Part shown: positions 47,652-55,612 of the stretch, piece after piece
How the letters are laid out: every line of letters begins with the position of its first letter
Position numbering within the stretch: position 1 is the stretch's first letter
NCBI GenBank assembly: GCA_947623465.1
Contig: CANQGU010000010.1
Coordinates: 1 to 55,703 of the forward strand
DNA from: an uncultured Clostridia bacterium
Lineage (GTDB): Bacteria; Bacillota; Clostridia; TANB77; CAG-508
Direction: 5' to 3'
Length of the DNA: 55,703 nt
Notes under the pieces: generated by a model
Databases searched by the model: none
What the model was told of the DNA's origin: nothing
What the model saw: the letters and a program-made list of their open reading frames with translations, nothing else
Position numbers and translations under genes: made by a program

Positions 47652-49697
47652 TTATATCAAATTTCTTATAACATATCTAGATATAAAACTAAGATTATCT
47701 AATTTTTCAATATTATCTATCAACTTATTTTTTAATTCAATTTCATCTTCAAAGTCATTACCAATTATTTTAATTACTTTCTCAATATCTCTTTCATAAA
47801 TTCCAAGATCCATTAACATCTTCTTCTGAATGGAGTCAGAAAAATATAATTGTTCTATTGCATTTATGATTTTTTCATTTAATTTATTTATTAATTCATC
47901 TTTTACACCATCATTTTCTAAAAAATAGCGTATAATTAAAACTTTTGTATAAAATTCATGTTCTATATATCCCATTTTTAATCTTATAGTCGTAGCAATA
48001 ATAAAATCTATATTATCTTCTTTCCCTTTTGAAACATTTTTAATAACACTTTTTAATTTTGGTCTATTTCTATTTAATAATTTATTTATTATATTAGACT
48101 CTAATGCATTATTTTTATTATTAATTATAGTATACAAAATACTTACTAAGATATATCTACCTTTTTCATTATCATCTATTAAATTTTGTAATTCTTGTAT
48201 TAACTCTAATCTAATTTCTTTATACTTATTATACATTCTATTAACAGTATCGAACCTTACTTTGTTTCCTATTTTTAAACAATATTCTTCCCTATTAATC
48301 TTTAACATGTTTAAAAATTCAAGTATATCTTTATGTTTATCTATATTTCCAGTTTGAAGGTCTATATCTTTGCTTTCATCTGTTAATTCAAATCTTATAC
48401 TCCTTATAGCATCTATTTTTTTATATTTTGGATCATTTACTCCTTTTATATAATAAGCTTTTCCTAAAAAATGTTCATATAATCTACCAGTTCTCCCTAC
48501 AAGATTATAAAAATCAAAGGCAGAAAATTTTTCTTTTTCATCATTTTGTGTTCTTGATGGTCTTGTAATTATTATATTTTTTGCGTTAGTATTTACGCCT
48601 TCTAATAATGTTGAAGTACACAATAGTCTATTATAAACATTACTATTTTCATAAAAATTCATTTGAAACATTCTTGTACCAATTGGTAATTGACCATTAT
48701 GTACTAAATATCCTCTTTCTAAAGCCTTTATTAGTCCCCACTCTTCGTGTATTTCTTCTTTAGCCCAATCTATAAAAAATTTAATGCTATCATCTATATC
48801 TTCAATAATATTTTCTTTACTTATAACATTTTTAATATAACTGTATATTCCTGTTACTGTAGGAAAATATATTAATGTTTTTTCTTCATTTCCAATTTTA
48901 TCTAATATGTTTTTACATTCTAATTCTCTATCTTTATCATTTATTATTTCACATGTTATGACTTCATTGACAACTGGAGAATAATTCGATGAATAAAGTA
49001 CTGGTTTCTTTTCTAATAATTCTGTGTCATATACATTTTTTATAAAAGGTGCTAATAATACATATTTTTTAGCAATCTTTGCCATATAATAATAAGCCAT
49101 ATTTAGTACTAATACTCTATCATCTTTTATATCTTTCTCTAATTTATATACTTCATCTATTACAAGAAAATCTATCTCTTTTATTAACATATAGGTTGCT
49201 TCTTGAACTACTCTATCATGCGTTAAAATAAATATATTTTTCCTAGTAAAATCATATTGTTTTTCTTCATCTATATTACTATAAACTTTATAATCTTTAA
49301 ACTTTTCTTTGTATTTTTTTATGATTTTTTTTCTATATTCATCTACTAGTGCTAATGTTGGAACTATTAAAACTACATTTCTAGGTTTATATTTTGCAAT
49401 ATATTCGAATATACAGAATGTTTTTCCAAAACTTGTTGGAGCACTAACTATTAAAGCTTCATTTTTTTCAATTTCATTAAGTATTTTTTGTTGTTCAGGA
49501 TGTAATGAAATACTCTCGTCAAGTTCTGACATTGATAATGCATTATAAATTATTGAATCAAACGAATTATCTTTTGAATAAACAGTCAAGTCTAATGCGA
49601 ATAAATCATCAGCTATCTCTTTAGCTTTCATTGAACTATTATTGCTACTATCCAATATTCTAATATATTTATCTCTTACTTGTTGAATTTCTTTCAT
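47652..49697 (-). CDS. hamB: Hachiman defence helicase HamB
   Basis: 681-aa superfamily 2 helicase. Walker A in VSAPTSFGKTF (about 86-93), motif Ia LIVPTLALVDEY, motif II FLVIDEVYKL (about 178-186), motif III-like ALLAPF-type stretch and motif VI LVGRTGRLYEHF. Follows and overlaps a DUF1837 (HamA) gene, the defining pair of the Hachiman anti-phage system. Role by family: HamB senses or unwinds invading DNA and releases HamA nuclease. Start ATG 49697 after GGAAG. No CGG codon. Confidence 0.9.
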   Translation of the reverse strand: MKEIQQVRDKYIRILDSSNNSSMKAKEIADDLFALDLTVYSKDNSFDSIIYNALSMSELDESISLHPEQQKILNEIEKNEALIVSAPTSFGKTFCIFEYIAKYKPRNVVLIVPTLALVDEYRKKIIKKYKEKFKDYKVYSNIDEEKQYDFTRKNIFILTHDRVVQEATYMLIKEIDFLVIDEVYKLEKDIKDDRVLVLNMAYYYMAKIAKKYVLLAPFIKNVYDTELLEKKPVLYSSNYSPVVNEVITCEIINDKDRELECKNILDKIGNEEKTLIYFPTVTGIYSYIKNVISKENIIEDIDDSIKFFIDWAKEEIHEEWGLIKALERGYLVHNGQLPIGTRMFQMNFYENSNVYNRLLCTSTLLEGVNTNAKNIIITRPSRTQNDEKEKFSAFDFYNLVGRTGRLYEHFLGKAYYIKGVNDPKYKKIDAIRSIRFELTDESKDIDLQTGNIDKHKDILEFLNMLKINREEYCLKIGNKVRFDTVNRMYNKYKEIRLELIQELQNLIDDNEKGRYILVSILYTIINNKNNALESNIINKLLNRNRPKLKSVIKNVSKGKEDNIDFIIATTIRLKMGYIEHEFYTKVLIIRYFLENDGVKDELINKLNEKIINAIEQLYFSDSIQKKMLMDLGIYERDIEKVIKIIGNDFEDEIELKNKLIDNIEKLDNLSFISRYVIRNLI

Positions 49698-50632
49698 TCT
49701 TATATATTTCTTCCTTTCTCATAATTTCTTCTGTAAATATAGCAACCATTTTATCTTTATTAACAATTGGTAACGATATTACATAGTATATAGTGTTTAA
49801 TCCGAAACATATTTTTTCTTTTTATAGTATTTAATTTTTTTATAATTTCTTCTATATCTGTCTGCTTTCCATGAGCAATAAAAATGGGAATACCTATATT
49901 TTTCACTTGAGCCTTTTCTATAAATTCTTCTATATTTAATGCAATATCAACAACATCTCCATATTTATCATTAAACTTATTAAGTTTATCTTTATATAAT
50001 CGATTACTTAATATTAATTCATACTCTTGTTTTATTCTACTTTCATAGTCTTCTAATGAAATATTAATTAAACTAATTCCATTCTCCAATTTTTTTGTAA
50101 CTTTAGATTCTCCAAATAATAACATTTCTTTATCTTCTGAATAAAATAATGTATCAATACCATATATACTCATATTATAACTTGTCTGCAAATGAACTTT
50201 TGGCAATATACAATTAAATTGAAAATATTCATTCAATATACAAGAGAAAATATATTCTCCAATCTTACCAATTTTATCTATCCTAACTTTTAATTTTCCA
50301 TTTTTATCTTCAATAGTGTATTCTTCATTTAATATTTTTATCATTTCTTCTTGAATTTCATCCACTGTATATTCATCTCTGTTAAAATCATCTATATAAA
50401 TTTTTAAATGTTTATATAATGTTGTAAAATTTATCTTGTTAGGATAAAATTTTAAATTAAACTTATTTTCTGCATATTTTATAAGTTTATCTTCTGTAAA
50501 AAAGCATTCAAATAAACTTTTATAGAATTCTTCACTATCTTTAATTTCTATATGTATTAATGAATAGTTATCACCTCTCTGATGAACTATGAATTTTTCA
50601 TATTCTTTATCCATTTTCCCCCAATTAAACAT
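49669..50632 (-). CDS. hamA: Hachiman nuclease HamA (DUF1837), C terminus reached by a CGG +1 shift
   Basis: DUF1837 core with PD-(D/E)XK-like residues: KIGKIGEYIFSC (Glu126), SYNMSIYGIDTLF (Asp160) and FGESKV (Glu175, Lys177). Frame 0 stops at 49760 after KNMFRIKHY, but that CGG (49802-49804) fits the recoding rule. Skipping one base gives MFGLNTIYYVISLPIVNKDK and an end at 49669, 320 aa. The longer ending has the hydrophobic-strand plus PLP-like turn expected at the end of DUF1837 proteins, and it overlaps hamB by 29 bp. Thus even island cargo carries the CGG feature. Confidence 0.85.
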
Positions 50633-50795
50633 GAAAAGCAGAATACTATTATTAAATCTCTAATTATTCTACTTTTCTTTTGTATAAATATATATATATA
50701 TATATATAATATATCATAAAATCCAATATTTTACAATAATCAATTATTTATCGTACAATATATTGAACAAAAGTTTTGTTTTTTGTCAAAAACTA

Positions 50796-50823
50796 TTGAT
50801 TTTTTGTATATATTTGATATAAT
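50796..50823 (+). promoter_or_regulatory. Promoter of the PemK/MazF-like gene
   Basis: TTGATT (50796-50801), 16 nt, TATAAT (50818-50823), about 25 nt before the ATG. Confidence 0.6.
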
Positions 50824-50848
50824 ATTATCACGAAAGGATGTTTGATAT

Positions 50849-51394
50849 ATGCAAGAATTATTAAATATTTTAAATAATACAAAAAATACTTTAGATAATT
50901 ATTATGAAATACATAAAAATGAAAATTTCTATGATAAAAGGAACTCTCCTAAAGATTATCTTGAATGGATAGATAAGAAAACAAAAATCATAATGAATTC
51001 TCCAGAATTTTTAGAAAAGTCAAAAGAATATATTGTTCGTGGAGATGTCGTTTGGGTTGAATTTGGATTTAATATAGGTGAAGAGTTTAGTGGTAGGCAT
51101 CCAGCTGTGGTTTTAAAAAATGGTGGAAAGACATTACTTGTTTTACCTATTACAAGTAAGAAACCAACTGAAAAACAACTTGCTAGCAAAACTTATGTAG
51201 AACTTGGTAAAATATATAATTTTAAGGTAATGAAAAGATGGGTTAATATATTTAATATTAATCCTATAAGTATTGAGAGAATAGATTTTACAAAGAAAAA
51301 AGGAAATATTAAAGGAATTGATTTAGATAATATATCAAAAGCCTTTTTAGACTCTGATTTATTCAAATATAAACCACCTAAAAAAAATTATTAA
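50849..51394 (+). CDS. PemK/MazF-family toxin-like protein
   Basis: 181 aa. N-terminal helical region of about 65 aa, then the CcdB/MazF-like barrel: RGDVVWVEFGFNIGEEFSGR, HPAVVLKNGGKTLLVLPITS and IFNINPISIERIDF. Family members are mRNA endoribonucleases. No antitoxin ORF is evident upstream, unlike standard pairs. The N-terminal extension or the small RNA that follows could serve that function (inference). AAAGGATG precedes the ATG. Transcribed opposite to the Hachiman genes. Confidence 0.8.
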   Translation: MQELLNILNNTKNTLDNYYEIHKNENFYDKRNSPKDYLEWIDKKTKIIMNSPEFLEKSKEYIVRGDVVWVEFGFNIGEEFSGRHPAVVLKNGGKTLLVLPITSKKPTEKQLASKTYVELGKIYNFKVMKRWVNIFNINPISIERIDFTKKKGNIKGIDLDNISKAFLDSDLFKYKPPKKNY

Positions 51395-51454
51395 TTTTTT
51401 TAAAAAATTGCATAAAATTATTGATTTTTGCGTAAAAATATAGTATCATTTAAT

Positions 51455-51558
51455 TAATAGGAAATCTATTTAATTAGATGACTGAGAAGGCTTACTTCGG
51501 TAAGCAGTTATGATTTAGTATGTAGCTTATATAGGAATATATAAGCTACAGTTTTTTT
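51455..51558 (+). ncRNA. Putative structured small RNA downstream of the MazF-like gene
   Basis: A weak TTATTG/TAGTAT promoter (51418-51446) leads into about 100 nt containing ATCTA/TAGAT, then GCTTAC-TTCG-GTAAGC (a cUUCGg tetraloop hairpin), then a terminator TGTAGCTTATATA-GGAA-TATATAAGCTACA followed by seven T. No ORF. Could be a stand-alone sRNA or an RNA antitoxin-like element. Confidence 0.5.
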
Positions 51559-51616
51559 AACTATGTCGGAAACTCTCGTAAATGATACAATATTTACGAG
51601 AGTTTCCGACATAGTT
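51559..51616. repeat. Perfect 25-bp inverted repeat
   Basis: AACTATGTCGGAAACTCTCG... (51559-51583) and its exact complement (51592-51616) around an 8-base loop GATACAAT. Directly follows the sRNA terminator. Two weaker ATATTACGAA/TTTTTTCGTA inverted pairs follow (51624-51700). Confidence 0.9.
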
Positions 51617-51747
51617 AATTTCCATATTACGAAAATTATAATTTTTTCGTAATATATTTTTCTATATTACGAATTTTTCAATTTTTTCGTAGCATACCAT
51701 TATAAGTATCTTCAATGAATCATTATCTAAATAAAAACAGAATAAAT

Positions 51748-52278
51748 TTATCTCCATATATCTCCATTTATATGTTTTGTTAGTGCCATAATAAAAGCAT
51801 TTCTTGTTAAATCAATTCTTGATACTTCATCTTTTGTTAAGAAACTTATTCCACCTTTTCCCTTACCTAATTCTTTTCCACTAAATATTTTATCCATAAC
51901 TTTCCCAAGTTCAGTTTCTTTTATTTCTTCTATATATTTATTTGGAATTGAAAATCCTTGACTTGTTCCTACACTTTGTAGTCCTTCTTTACTTTCTACC
52001 ACTACACAATTTATATCAATCCATTCTCCTAATAAATTAGTAATTCCTGCTTCACTCGATACAAAATAATCAGCCTTTGTATTATTATTTTTTGCATATT
52101 CTTTTAAATTATTTACTCTGTTTTTAGCCCCTTGTAGTATTTTTTCATTTACTGGTTGATCTCCTACATCTGAATTTACAGGTATTCCTTCTATTTCAAC
52201 ATTATTAAAATATCTTTCAAAAGCTTGTTTTGCTCCTTCTATTTTTCCTGGATTTTTCGTTCCCATTAATACTTTCAT
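51748..52278 (-). CDS. DUF84/YjjX-type inosine/xanthosine triphosphatase
   Basis: 176 aa. MKVLMGTKNPGKIEGAKQAF at the N terminus, GIPVNSDVGDQPVNEKILQG, SSEAGI, GTSQGFSIPNKYIEEI and GGISFLTKDEVSRIDLTRNA, as in YjjX house-cleaning phosphatases that remove (d)ITP and (d)XTP. Its ATG overlaps the stop of the HAD gene upstream (4 bp). Confidence 0.88.
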   Translation of the reverse strand: MKVLMGTKNPGKIEGAKQAFERYFNNVEIEGIPVNSDVGDQPVNEKILQGAKNRVNNLKEYAKNNNTKADYFVSSEAGITNLLGEWIDINCVVVESKEGLQSVGTSQGFSIPNKYIEEIKETELGKVMDKIFSGKELGKGKGGISFLTKDEVSRIDLTRNAFIMALTKHINGDIWR

Positions 52279-52864
52279 TTAATTTCCATCTCCTTTATAT
52301 ATCTATAAATTTCACCCCAATTGCTAACTTCTTTTACATATTCATTTTGTTCTAATTTTTTCATTTCTTTATCTCTAAAATAAATTGTTTTAATTCTATT
52401 CTCTGATAATTTTTTACAAACATCATATGAATCATCTATCATAACATCAATATTTTCTTGTTGCGAAACTTCTAATTTATCATCTTGCTTCCAATAATAT
52501 TTATCAAATGATAATCCTTCTTCATTAAATTTATCTATTGCAACATCTTTCATTTCTTCAATCATACCACCTCTTGCAGATATTACAATTAGTTCATTGT
52601 TTTCTTTGTGTAACATATCAATTACATCTTTTGCACCTGGTATTAGATTAGTTTGCTTATAGATAACTTCAAAAAATATTTATTAACAAAATTCATCCTT
52701 TCTTCTTCTGTCCAATTATACCTATTTCTTAAATAATGCTCATTTCTATGAATAATTCCATTTTTCTTTAATTCTATAAAATCATATAAATCTCCATAAG
52801 TTTTTAGTACTCTTTCATAATCTAATATTACTCCATCTACATCAATTCCTATTTTCATAATCAC
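52275..52864 (-). pseudogene. NT5C-like HAD nucleotidase, broken in a T6 run
   Basis: Two pieces of a protein closely similar to the HAD gene at 34141-34731: MKIGIDVDGVILDYERVLKT up to NKYF, and PGAKDVIDMLHKE onward with VISARGG, VMIDDSY and NWGEIYRYIKE. The break is in a run of six T (about 52674-52679 on the minus strand); one extra T would restore NKYFFEVIYKQTNLIPGAKD. No CGG is involved, so this is an ordinary frameshift, a phase-variable tract or a sequencing error in a homopolymer. Confidence 0.75.
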
Positions 52865-52970
52865 TACTCTCTCCTTTTTAGTATTTTATATCATAAATTT
52901 CCAATTTTTCATAGTGTTTTACCAATATTTACAAAACATATTTATCCTTACATTTGCTTAATTGCCACAA

Positions 52971-53045
52971 AATCTCCAATAAAAATAATGTCAAGAGCAA
53001 ACGAAGTGAATTTATTTACTCTTGATATTATTTTTATTGGAGATT
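52971..53045. repeat. Inverted repeat upstream of the HAD gene
   Basis: 27-bp arms with one mismatch (AATCTCCAATAAAAATAATG...) at 52971-52997 and 53019-53045. The 21-nt loop contains AAACGAAGTGAA, resembling CGAACGAAGTGAG inside the repeat at 7.4 kb. Confidence 0.85.
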
Positions 53046-53102
53046 AAAATTAATTTGCAAATTTTATAGGGCAAATTTTCTTATTTTTTTAACCTAAAGA
53101 AA

Positions 53103-53345
53103 TTTATAGGTCAAAAAATCCTAAAATTTTGACCTATAAAAAAATAAGCATCAGCACATATATACTGACACTTAAACAATAAAGATTCTCTATAACTCAT
53201 TTTAATAAATTTCTTATAACACTTGAAATATCTGTATTTATTATATGTCTACAAACCAACACAACTTATCCCTGTTGTGTTTATCATAGACACACTCTCA
53301 AATTTCTTAGTATTTCAAACACTTTGCTTAATTTTCTAAAATTAG
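53103..53345. other. Gene-free stretch with hairpins next to rlmD
   Basis: Holds TTTATAGGTCAAAA/TTTTGACCTATAAA (53103-53140) and a hairpin CAACACAA/TTGTGTT enclosed by GTCTA/TAGAC (about 53247-53292). No ORF or promoter was seen. Part of the island end. Confidence 0.5.
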
Positions 53346-53347
53346 AT

Positions 53348-53524
53348 TTATGTGTTTCCACTTACCATATCAGATACAACTTTAACTCTCACACTCAAAT
53401 TTTGGTGTTTTTCTTTGCCATATTTTCCTTTTTGCTCAAAAGTTATAATCTCTGAAAGCATATCAAAATCAAGTATTATATGTCTTGTTTTAATTGTAGC
53501 ACTACTACACACTCCACATGTGAT
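53348..53524 (-). pseudogene. Recombinase C-terminal remnant overlapping the rlmD 3' end (att junction)
   Basis: Starting at the att core CATGTGGAGTGTGT (53507-53520), a second frame reads CGVCSSATIKTRHIILDFD, then ITFEQKGKYGKEKHQNLSVR and VKVVSDMVSGNT-stop, 56 codons. It has the same length and pattern as the recombinase tail after CGVC (FEKKGKNKVKRVE... DMVCGVV). The DNA therefore encodes the end of rlmD in one frame and an old integrase tail in another, as expected at an integration junction. Confidence 0.8.
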
Positions 53525-54843
53525 GTAAAAGGAAACATATCAACAGGAACAATATCCAAAATATTATAGTTTTCTTCAAACTCTGCTAAATCTCTAACCA
53601 AAGTTGCAGGATTACAACTAATATAAACAATCTTTTTCGGTTCAATACTTAAAATATTATTAATAGTATTTTTATCTAAACCTTTTCTAGGAGGGTCAAA
53701 CATAACAACATCAGCTTTAATCTTTTTATTATGAATCAAGTCATCTAAAACTTTTTCCACATCACCTGCAAAAAATTCTACATTTTGCACATCATTTTCA
53801 ATGGCATTTTCTTTTGCCATATCTACCGCTTCTTTAACAATTTCAACCCCATAAACTTTTTTTGCATATTTTGCCATAAACAAAGAAATTGTACCTATTC
53901 CACAATACAAATCAAAAACTGTATCATTTTTAGAAATTGCAGCTTTTTCTACTCCAATATTATAGAGCTTTTCAGCTTGTATAGGGTTTACTTGGTAAAA
54001 AGAAAGTGGAGATATTTTAAATTTATACTCACCCAATATATCTTCTATGTAGCCATCTCCATATATATTTATATTTTCTTTTCCTAAAATTACATTTGTA
54101 TTTTTTGTATTAACATTTTTTATAATTGTTACAATTTGAGGAAACTCTTTTTTCAATTCTTGAACTAAAACCTCTTCTTTTGGTATATCTTTTCCATTAA
54201 TAACTAATACACACATAATTTGATTAGTTTTAATTCCAACTTTTATTACAATATGTCTAAAAAGTCCTTTATTTGTTTTTTCATTATAAATACTTATCTT
54301 ATTTTGTTTTATAAAATCTAAAATAAATTTTGCTATTTCTTCAGATTGAGTATTTTGTATTAAACATTTTTCCATTGGAATTACATCATGTGTTCTATTT
54401 GCATAAACTCCAATTATTGGCTCATTTTCTTTATTAACTCCTAATGGATATTGTGCCTTATTTCTATAATGAAAAGGATTTTCCATGCCAACAGTTTTTT
54501 GTACTTCAAGTTTATTTTTTAGTGTTTTATTTACTAAATTTTGCACAATATCTTGCTTTATTTTTAAAGTTTCTTCGTATTTTATATGTCTTAAATTGCA
54601 CCCTCCACATCTTTTATATGTTTTGCAATCAATATCTTGCCTTGATGATGCTTTTTGAAGTATTTCTATTATTTTTCCAAAAGCATGTGATGATAGTACT
54701 TTTACAATTAAAATTCTAACCTTTTCTCCCTTTATTGCTTCAGGTATGAAAATTGTAAAATTATCTATTTTTGCAATTCCTTCTCCTTGATATCCATTAT
54801 CTATTATATCTACTATGTATTCTTCGTTTTTCTTTATCTCCAT
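53476..54843 (-). CDS. rlmD: 23S rRNA (uracil-5-)-methyltransferase RlmD/RumA, integration target
   Basis: 455 aa from ATG 54843, with AAGGAG upstream. TRAM domain (DNGYQGEGIAKIDNFTIFIP), iron-sulfur cysteines CKTYKRCGGCNLRHI, SAM-binding VFDLYCGIGTISLFMA, FDPPRKGLD, and catalytic YISCNPATLVRDL, ending FTSHVECVVVLQL. Adds a methyl group to U in 23S rRNA. The last codons contain the att core, so the end of the protein was rewritten by the integration event while the conserved HVEC was kept. This gene family is a known target of large serine recombinases of streptococcal elements. Confidence 0.94.
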   Translation of the reverse strand: MEIKKNEEYIVDIIDNGYQGEGIAKIDNFTIFIPEAIKGEKVRILIVKVLSSHAFGKIIEILQKASSRQDIDCKTYKRCGGCNLRHIKYEETLKIKQDIVQNLVNKTLKNKLEVQKTVGMENPFHYRNKAQYPLGVNKENEPIIGVYANRTHDVIPMEKCLIQNTQSEEIAKFILDFIKQNKISIYNEKTNKGLFRHIVIKVGIKTNQIMCVLVINGKDIPKEEVLVQELKKEFPQIVTIIKNVNTKNTNVILGKENINIYGDGYIEDILGEYKFKISPLSFYQVNPIQAEKLYNIGVEKAAISKNDTVFDLYCGIGTISLFMAKYAKKVYGVEIVKEAVDMAKENAIENDVQNVEFFAGDVEKVLDDLIHNKKIKADVVMFDPPRKGLDKNTINNILSIEPKKIVYISCNPATLVRDLAEFEENYNILDIVPVDMFPFTSHVECVVVLQLKQDI

Positions 54844-54975
54844 TATTTTCTCCTTATGCTCCATATTGTATAGTATTTAAGGCTTTTTGTCAATTTATGG
54901 TAATAATAAATAATGTAAAATAGTTTTGAAATAAAAAAAAGTCCTATATAAATTCTTCGACTAAAAATATAAGAA

Positions 54976-55012
54976 AGGTCCTGAAAGAAAAAAATTTTTT
55001 CTTCCAGAACCT
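54976..55012 (-). terminator. Terminator of the 55.0-55.5 kb gene
   Basis: AGGTTCTGGAAGAAAAAA pairs with TTTTTTTCTTTCAGGACCT on the minus strand. Strong stem, short T-tract. Confidence 0.55.
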
Positions 55013-55033
55013 AACTTAAACTATGATACTTCA

Positions 55034-55450
55034 TTAAGCTTTGTTGTAATCCTTGTTGTACTTATCAAGCGGAGCCCAATCTAAAACGCATATTGCCATA
55101 AATTTGTTATTCAACATGCATTCACAGAGCTGTTCCTCTGAATAATATTCCCAAGCTGACACAACATTTCGAATAATACCCTTTCCGTCTGAATTATCGC
55201 CTGCAAAAGTTTCAGGTCCTTCCTCTACAAAACGGGTATATCCCGTATCATCTTTGTAAAAAACATCAAACTGTTCTGACCAAATGATACTTTTGTTTGC
55301 CAATGATGCCATTAGCCGTCCAATCGCTTTGTTCTTAAATTTAGACTTAAGAAATTCTTTTGTGTCATCATTACTTGCAGAAAATGTAGCTAGGAAAATG
55401 TTTTCCTTCTTGAAATGAGTTCCTATTTTCTGCTTGTTGCTTGTTTCCAC
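55034..55450 (-). CDS. Unknown 138-aa protein, foreign composition
   Basis: GTG 55450 follows AAAGGAGG by 8 nt. Soluble, mixed alpha/beta look (NIFLATFSASNDDTKEFLKS, VRFVEEGPETFA-like centre, CVLDWAPLDKYNKDYNKA). No family recognised. Its codon use is richer in G and C than the neighbours, and it contains one CGG (Ile-Gly-CGG-Leu-Met) read as Arg in an intact frame. Like purC and the 53-aa ORF it is a single-gene unit with its own promoter (55584-55612) and terminator. Confidence 0.7.
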   Translation of the reverse strand: METSNKQKIGTHFKKENIFLATFSASNDDTKEFLKSKFKNKAIGRLMASLANKSIIWSEQFDVFYKDDTGYTRFVEEGPETFAGDNSDGKGIIRNVVSAWEYYSEEQLCECMLNNKFMAICVLDWAPLDKYNKDYNKA

Positions 55451-55583
55451 AGTTATTCCTCCTTTTGATACTTTGTGGTTGTTAGACTACTACATGTGAA
55501 ACTAAAAGCTAAAGGATATCTTTCCTCTCACTAATTAGTGAACACTTGAAAAACGATACAGGACATTGCCTACATCATTTTAA

Positions 55584-55612
55584 ATTATACCATAATTTAC
55601 ATAAAAAATCAA
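55584..55612 (-). promoter_or_regulatory. Promoter of the 55.0-55.5 kb gene
   Basis: On the minus strand TTGATT (55607-55612), 17 nt, TATAAT (55584-55589). The roughly 130-nt leader contains CACTAATTAGTG, a small palindrome. Confidence 0.65.

Noticed and set aside
705..49804. The 14 CGG breaks as independent pseudogenes or sequencing errors
   Set aside because: Errors or decay would hit many contexts; here every break is the same base before GGN, never a deletion, and the downstream frames stay conserved and open. Raw reads could still overturn this.
51620..51705. CRISPR-like array of ATTACGAA repeats
   Set aside because: Only two imperfect inverted pairs, no regular spacers and no cas genes.
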